From positions 6,389 through 57,727 of the forward strand of contig NZBE01000012.1 in assembly GCA_002687745.1 (NCBI GenBank): a DNA stretch of 51,339 nt. The letters are read 5' to 3'. This document shows, in pieces, positions 50,837-51,339 of the stretch. The stretch comes from Acidimicrobiaceae bacterium (lineage in GTDB: Bacteria > Actinomycetota > Acidimicrobiia > Acidimicrobiales > MedAcidi-G1). Each line of letters opens with the position of its first letter. The first letter of the stretch is position 1. The notes below the pieces were generated by a model. It worked only from the letters and a program-made list of their open reading frames with translations, was not told the origin of the DNA and searched no databases. The position numbers and the translations under genes are program-made.

Positions 50837-51337
50837 CTATTCGACGCCCGCTGCGGGTATGGCCGCCAGGATCTCGGCAACCGGCGGGTAGTCGCCTACC
50901 GCCCTGCCAACGTGCGACCACACGACACGGCGTTCTCGGTCCAGGATCACCACAGCTGGTCGGTCCCCGGTGTGGGGTCGACTGACCTTCCCCTGCTTCT
51001 GCCTGAACATCCCGACAAACAGGTTCCTGATCGAACGCCACCCCATCAGCTCACCCTTGGAGAGCTTCTGGTCGAGTCCCAGCGCGCTTCGCAACGTGCC
51101 GCCCGGGTCCAGAAGCAGGGGGAACGGCACACCGCCGTCCATTAACCGCTGTGCCTGGAAATCGGCTGCGCCGCCGACCGCCATCACGGCCACATCCCTT
51201 TCAGCGAACTCTCCGTGGTGTTTGCGCAACTGCGCGAGTAGCTCGAGGCAGGGGGCTCAACCGTAGTAACGGAGCACCTGGAGGACCAGGTAGGTCCGCT
51301 GCCCTGGGTCGACGGCAACGGGGGACCCGTCGGGTGC
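50837..51337 (-). CDS. Peroxiredoxin-like (AhpC-TSA_2) protein with in-frame UGA, candidate selenoprotein; 5' end outside window
   Basis: Reading from 51337, the frame gives APDGSPVAVDPGQRTYLVL, then QVLRYYG, a TGA at 51257-51259, then APCLELLAQLRKHHGEF and on to a TAG at 50837-50839. Both sides of the TGA belong to one redoxin domain: the strand before it ends in RYYG and the helix after it is LELLAQLRK, and PFPLLLDPGGTLRSALGL and RPAVVILDRERRVVWSH complete the fold. In AhpC-TSA_2 members the equivalent site is CxxC, so the UGA sits at the first Cys and C follows three residues later (U-A-P-C). It would reduce peroxides. A TTG start at 51229 would delete the active site. Confidence 0.7.
51224..51235 (-). 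promoter_or_regulatory. Candidate bacterial SECIS hairpin
   Basis: The minus-strand sequence GCGCAGTTGCGC pairs GCGC with GCGC around an AGUU loop. The loop begins about 25 bases after the UGA and has G at its second position, which fits the general bacterial SECIS description (stem-loop just downstream of UGA with an early loop G). The stem is short (4 G-C pairs). A competing fold (CGAG-CUA-CUCG) lies just before it. Confidence 0.45.
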
Positions 51338-51339
51338 CG

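Noticed and set aside
49407-50891. 494-codon open frame on the plus strand
   Set aside because: Antisense to argS, which has all its motifs; the long frame follows from codon bias of a high-GC gene.
50837-51229. Short peroxiredoxin-like protein starting at TTG 51229
   Set aside because: It would begin just after the active site and ignore the homologous strand upstream of the UGA; read-through explains the sequence better.

Overview
The window is a gene-dense, high-GC stretch with few gaps over 100 bases. It reads as a chromosomal segment of an actinobacterium, most likely a free-living member of the Acidimicrobiia. The evidence is the order argS-lysA-hom-thrC-(homoserine kinase slot)-rho-rpmE-prfA-prmC-tsaC, which is the order I recall from Mycobacterium and other Actinobacteria. 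Further support comes from an actinobacterial-type SOS box before an imuA'-imuB pair, CofC of coenzyme F420 synthesis, DUF3039, a CadI homologue, and mycothiol-associated enzyme families. The placement is inferred from gene content only.

Layout. Positions 1-7360 form a nitrogen-heterocycle or amide catabolic locus. On the minus strand are a three-subunit molybdenum hydroxylase, an L-carbamoylase-like M20 hydrolase and a D-carbamoylase-like nitrilase-fold hydrolase, with every junction a 4-base ATGA overlap. A small YheO/DauR-type regulator and an amidase are divergent. 7381-8039 is a Phd/VapC-type toxin-antitoxin pair. 8090-11039 holds a phosphoribosyltransferase and the LexA-controlled imuA'-imuB mutasome genes. 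11059-13804 is a three-gene membrane and His-rich cupredoxin-like lipoprotein module. 13851-19643 holds housekeeping and small genes (TrmH-like methylase, serine hydrolase, Nfu_N protein, rnhB, gpsA, cofC, PIG-L deacetylase). 19651-24539 has an ABC exporter with an alpha/beta hydrolase, an HD-domain protein, a DUF3159-like protein and a Nudix hydrolase. 24612-29723 is a sulfate-ester module (SulP permease, arylsulfatase, MFS carrier). 29803-36302 has PAC2, two mycothiol-type DinB proteins, MsrA, a DsbA-fold protein, a malonyl-CoA-synthetase-like ligase and an LldD-type dehydrogenase. 36350-50747 is the conserved translation/threonine/lysine block, interrupted by an arsR-cadI pair. The right edge carries a peroxiredoxin-like gene with an in-frame UGA.

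Most notable points. (1) The peroxiredoxin-like gene at the right edge reads through a UGA at the place of the family's redox cysteine, and a small hairpin follows about 25 bases later, so it is a candidate selenoprotein that ordinary annotation would truncate. (2) The thrB position is filled by an ApgM-like phosphoglycerate-mutase-fold protein, a likely replacement homoserine kinase. (3) A perfect 18-base palindromic SOS box sits inside the imuA' promoter. (4) A TANNNT hexamer lies 6-7 bases upstream of many start codons, so leaderless transcription looks common. (5) Joining a molybdenum hydroxylase to both L- and D-type carbamoylases in one translationally coupled operon is unusual, and its substrate cannot be read from sequence.
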